The notes below the pieces were generated by a model. That model made no database searches and had not been told where the DNA came from. It saw only the letters and a list, made by a program, of their open reading frames with translations. Positions 62,002-64,000 of a DNA stretch of 64,000 nt are shown here, in pieces. The stretch's first letter is position 1. Every line of letters begins with the position of its first letter. Source of the DNA: an uncultured Mollicutes bacterium. Its GTDB lineage: Bacteria > Bacillota_I > Bacilli_A > RF39 > UBA660. Where the stretch lies: the NCBI GenBank assembly GCA_900543055.1, contig UQQI01000001.1:1-64000 (forward strand). The letters are read 5' to 3'. The position numbers and the translations under genes are program-made.

Positions 62002-62364
62002 ATGATTAAAAAAGAATCTCGTAATAAAATGCGTGAATCTCGTCACGAAAGAGTTCGTAAGACATTAATGGGAACAAGCGCTATACCAAGATTATGTGTA
62101 TTCCGTTCAAACACTGGAATTTACGCACAAATCATAGATGATGAAACTAGAACTACTCTTGTATCAGCTTCCTCATTAGATAAAGATTTAAAAATTGAAA
62201 ATGGAAGTAATGTAGAAGCAGCTAAAGTTGTAGGTAAGGCAATCGCTGAAAAAGCTACAAAAGCTAAAATTACAAAAGTAGTATTTGATAGAGGTGGATA
62301 CCTTTATCATGGACGTGTTAAAGCTTTAGCAGAAGCTGCACGTGAAAACGGATTAGAATTCTAA
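62002..62364 (+). CDS. rplR: Ribosomal protein L18
   Basis: 120 aa. [20 protein letters not shown], then [20 protein letters not shown] and [20 protein letters not shown]. Binds 5S rRNA. GGAAGGGAGAAAAG precedes the ATG. Confidence 0.98.
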   Translation: MIKKESRNKMRESRHERVRKTLMGTSAIPRLCVFRSNTGIYAQIIDDETRTTLVSASSLDKDLKIENGSNVEAAKVVGKAIAEKATKAKITKVVFDRGGYLYHGRVKALAEAARENGLEF

Positions 62365-62376
62365 TAGGAGGGTAAT

Positions 62377-62883
62377 ATGCAAAAAAGAAATGACTCTAAA
62401 GAAAAACAATTCGAAGAATTAGTAATTGATGTTAAAAGCGTTGTTAAAGTTAACAAAGGTGGACGTCAAAGAAGATATTCTGCAACAGTTGTTATTGGAG
62501 ATCGTAAAGGTAAAGTTGGATTAGGTATTGGAAAAGCAAATGAAGTACCTGATGCAATAAAAAAAGCATTACAAGATGCAAACAAGAATATTATCACTAT
62601 TCCTCTAATCGATGGAAGAACAGTTGCTCATGAAGCAATTGGTAGAGCTGGAGCTGCTAGAGTTATCATCAAACCTGCTGCTGCAGGTACTGGTGTTATC
62701 GCCGGTGGATCAGTTCGTGCAATCCTTGATTTAGCAGGAGTTCGTGATGTTGTTTCTAAATCACTAGGAGCAAGAACTAAATTAAATATGGCAAGAGCTG
62801 CAATGAATGCGTTAAAGTCAATGAAGACTGCAGAAGAAGTTGCTGCACTTCGCGGAAAAACAGTAGAGGAGATATTAGGATAA
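62377..62883 (+). CDS. rpsE: Ribosomal protein S5
   Basis: 168 aa. [60 protein letters not shown] and [19 protein letters not shown]. Its stop overlaps the rplO ATG (TAATG), leaving no room for rpmD (L30), which normally lies between rpsE and rplO. Confidence 0.98.
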   Translation: MQKRNDSKEKQFEELVIDVKSVVKVNKGGRQRRYSATVVIGDRKGKVGLGIGKANEVPDAIKKALQDANKNIITIPLIDGRTVAHEAIGRAGAARVIIKPAAAGTGVIAGGSVRAILDLAGVRDVVSKSLGARTKLNMARAAMNALKSMKTAEEVAALRGKTVEEILG

Positions 62884-63326
62884 TGAAGTTACATGAATTA
62901 GAAAAAAATATCGGTGCTACTCATGCAAAGAAACGTGTAGGACGTGGATCAGGTAGTGGTCTTGGTAAAACAAGTGGTCGCGGACAAAAAGGACAAAAAG
63001 CACGTAGTGGTGGTAGTATCAACCCAGTATTTGAAGGTGGACAATTACCATTATATAGAAGAATCCCTAAGAGAGGATTTAAGAACGCTAAGTTTAGAAC
63101 TGTTTATGCAACAATTAACGTAGAAGACTTAAACGTTTTTGAAGATGGAACAGTAGTTACACCAGCATTATTAAAAGATACTGGTTTATTAAAAAAACAA
63201 TTAGATGGAGTTAAAGTACTAGGTAATGGAAAATTAGAAAAGAAAATTACTATTCAAGCTTCTAAATTTTCAGCTAGTGCATTAGAAAAGATTAAAGAGG
63301 CAGGAAGTAAAGCTGAGGTGATCTAA
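62883..63326 (+). CDS. rplO: Ribosomal protein L15
   Basis: 147 aa. [20 protein letters not shown], then [20 protein letters not shown] and [17 protein letters not shown] are diagnostic. It directly follows rpsE with a 1-base overlap. secY follows after 1 base, its AGGTGA site lying inside rplO. Confidence 0.98.
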   Translation: MKLHELEKNIGATHAKKRVGRGSGSGLGKTSGRGQKGQKARSGGSINPVFEGGQLPLYRRIPKRGFKNAKFRTVYATINVEDLNVFEDGTVVTPALLKDTGLLKKQLDGVKVLGNGKLEKKITIQASKFSASALEKIKEAGSKAEVI

Positions 63327-63327
63327 T

Positions 63328-64000
63328 ATGTTTAAAATAATGAAGGAATTATTTACTTCAGAAAACAAAGATCTACGACACAGAATTTACTTCACTTTGG
63401 TAGCATTAACAATATTTATATTAGGATGCTCAATTAGAGTTCCAGGAACTGATGATTTAACTAGTAACTTAGGTTTTCTAGAATTGATGAATACAATCGG
63501 TGGTGGAGCATTAAAAAATTTCTCAATATTTGCATTAGGAGTTATGCCATATATTACAGCGTCAATTATAATGCAACTATTACAAATGGATATTATTCCA
63601 TACTTTACAGAACTTAGAAAACAAGGACATACAGGAAGACAAAAGATAAACCAAATTACAAGATATTTAGGTATAGCTTTTGCTTTCATTGAAGGTTATG
63701 CCTTTTCCTTTGCTTTCATCGGTAAAGGTTCAAGTCCAATGCAATATATGTATATTGCAACAGTGTTAACTGCTGGAACTTCCTTACTAATGTGGATGGG
63801 TGACCAAATAACACAAAAGGGTATAGGAAATGGTCTAAGTTTAATAATTATGTCAGGTATCATAGCAACATTGCCTCAAATGTTTATAACAGCATTTACA
63901 AATCTTGTAACATTTACAGGAACTGCACAAGTTATAACATTAGGAATTGTTAAGTTTTCATTATTTGTACTTGTATATTTTGCAATAGTAATTGGAATGA
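63328..64000 (+). CDS. secY: Protein translocase subunit SecY, 5' part (cut by the window end)
   Basis: The first 224 codons. FKIMKELFTSENKDLRHRIY, then TM1 LVALTIFILGCSIRVPGTDD, the plug region (GGGALKNFSIFALGVMPYIT), ASIIMQLLQMDIIPYFTEL and GDQITQKGIGNGLSLIIMSG are the SecY signatures. It forms the membrane channel for Sec-dependent secretion. The gene continues beyond base 64000. Confidence 0.97.
   Translation, partial: MFKIMKELFTSENKDLRHRIYFTLVALTIFILGCSIRVPGTDDLTSNLGFLELMNTIGGGALKNFSIFALGVMPYITASIIMQLLQMDIIPYFTELRKQGHTGRQKINQITRYLGIAFAFIEGYAFSFAFIGKGSSPMQYMYIATVLTAGTSLLMWMGDQITQKGIGNGLSLIIMSGIIATLPQMFITAFTNLVTFTGTAQVITLGIVKFSLFVLVYFAIVIGM

Noticed and set aside
1..64000. Search for CRISPR arrays, tRNA and rRNA genes
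   Set aside because: No regularly spaced repeats and no tRNA-like or rRNA-like sequence recognised by eye; a tRNA scan would be decisive.

Overview
The window is AT-rich (estimated by eye at about 70% A+T) and reads with the standard genetic code. It looks like the chromosome of a low-GC Bacillota, most likely an uncultivated gut-type Bacilli/RF39-like lineage. Supporting signs are Shine-Dalgarno sites of the AGGAGG/AGGTGA type, sigmaA-like promoters, Spo0A, WhiA, YvcK, YitT paralogues, FtsEX with a PcsB-like hydrolase (so a peptidoglycan wall), a zinc-type S14, and the S10-spc ribosomal operon lacking rpmD. The lineage is inference; no 16S rRNA gene is present.

Layout. (1) 1-5989: right part of an integrative and mobilizable element: ArpU-like regulator, winged-helix initiator-like protein, excisionase, tyrosine integrase, MobV relaxase, an oriT candidate, and a zinc-ribbon/nuclease gene split by a 1-base frameshift. 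It ends in a 37-bp copy of the 3' end of a SEC-C-motif gene. (2) 5990-9658: cargo (ASCH-GNAT protein, a membrane protein, an ABC exporter) without its own integrase, closed by a second copy of that repeat. It looks like a cis-mobilizable passenger stacked at the same attachment site. (3) 9.7-16 kb: a variable zone with a kinase-like protein, a zinc dehydrogenase, a lambda-crystallin-type dehydrogenase, an S66 peptidase and three decayed minus-strand genes. (4) 16.0-18.3 kb: nfnAB, electron-bifurcating transhydrogenase. (5) 18.4-21.7 kb: a four-gene WXG100 cassette with a striking switchable hairpin between its second and third genes; this is the best candidate for an undescribed system. (6) 21.9-23.8 kb: cysteine desulfurase and a TtcA-like PP-loop enzyme (sulfur transfer to tRNA). 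(7) 24.0-26.8 kb: prfB with its programmed frameshift and two YitT genes. (8) 26.9-29.7 kb: ftsEX and a PcsB-like hydrolase. (9) 29.8-36.4 kb: a transglutaminase-like protein, DUF1810, a broken zinc-ribbon gene, uvrB, a radical SAM protein and a glycosyltransferase.

(10) 36.5-42.5 kb: uvrA, a YvlD-like protein, lgt, yvcK and whiA, then a convergent clpP. (11) 43.2-44.8 kb: a TGS-uridine-kinase-like protein. (12) 45.0-50.7 kb: gap, pgk and tpiA with a lipid flippase-like protein and a glycolipid glycosyltransferase between pgk and tpiA, so central glycolysis and membrane glycolipid synthesis appear to be transcribed together. (13) 50.8-54.2 kb: spo0A, a DUF4143 ATPase and dinB. (14) 54.3-64.0 kb: a strong promoter and leader, then rpsJ to secY (secY cut by the window end).

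Five genes are interrupted by in-frame stops or single-base shifts in A-runs; four of them lie in the first 16 kb. No rRNA, tRNA or CRISPR array was recognised. All calls come from reading motifs; no database search was run.
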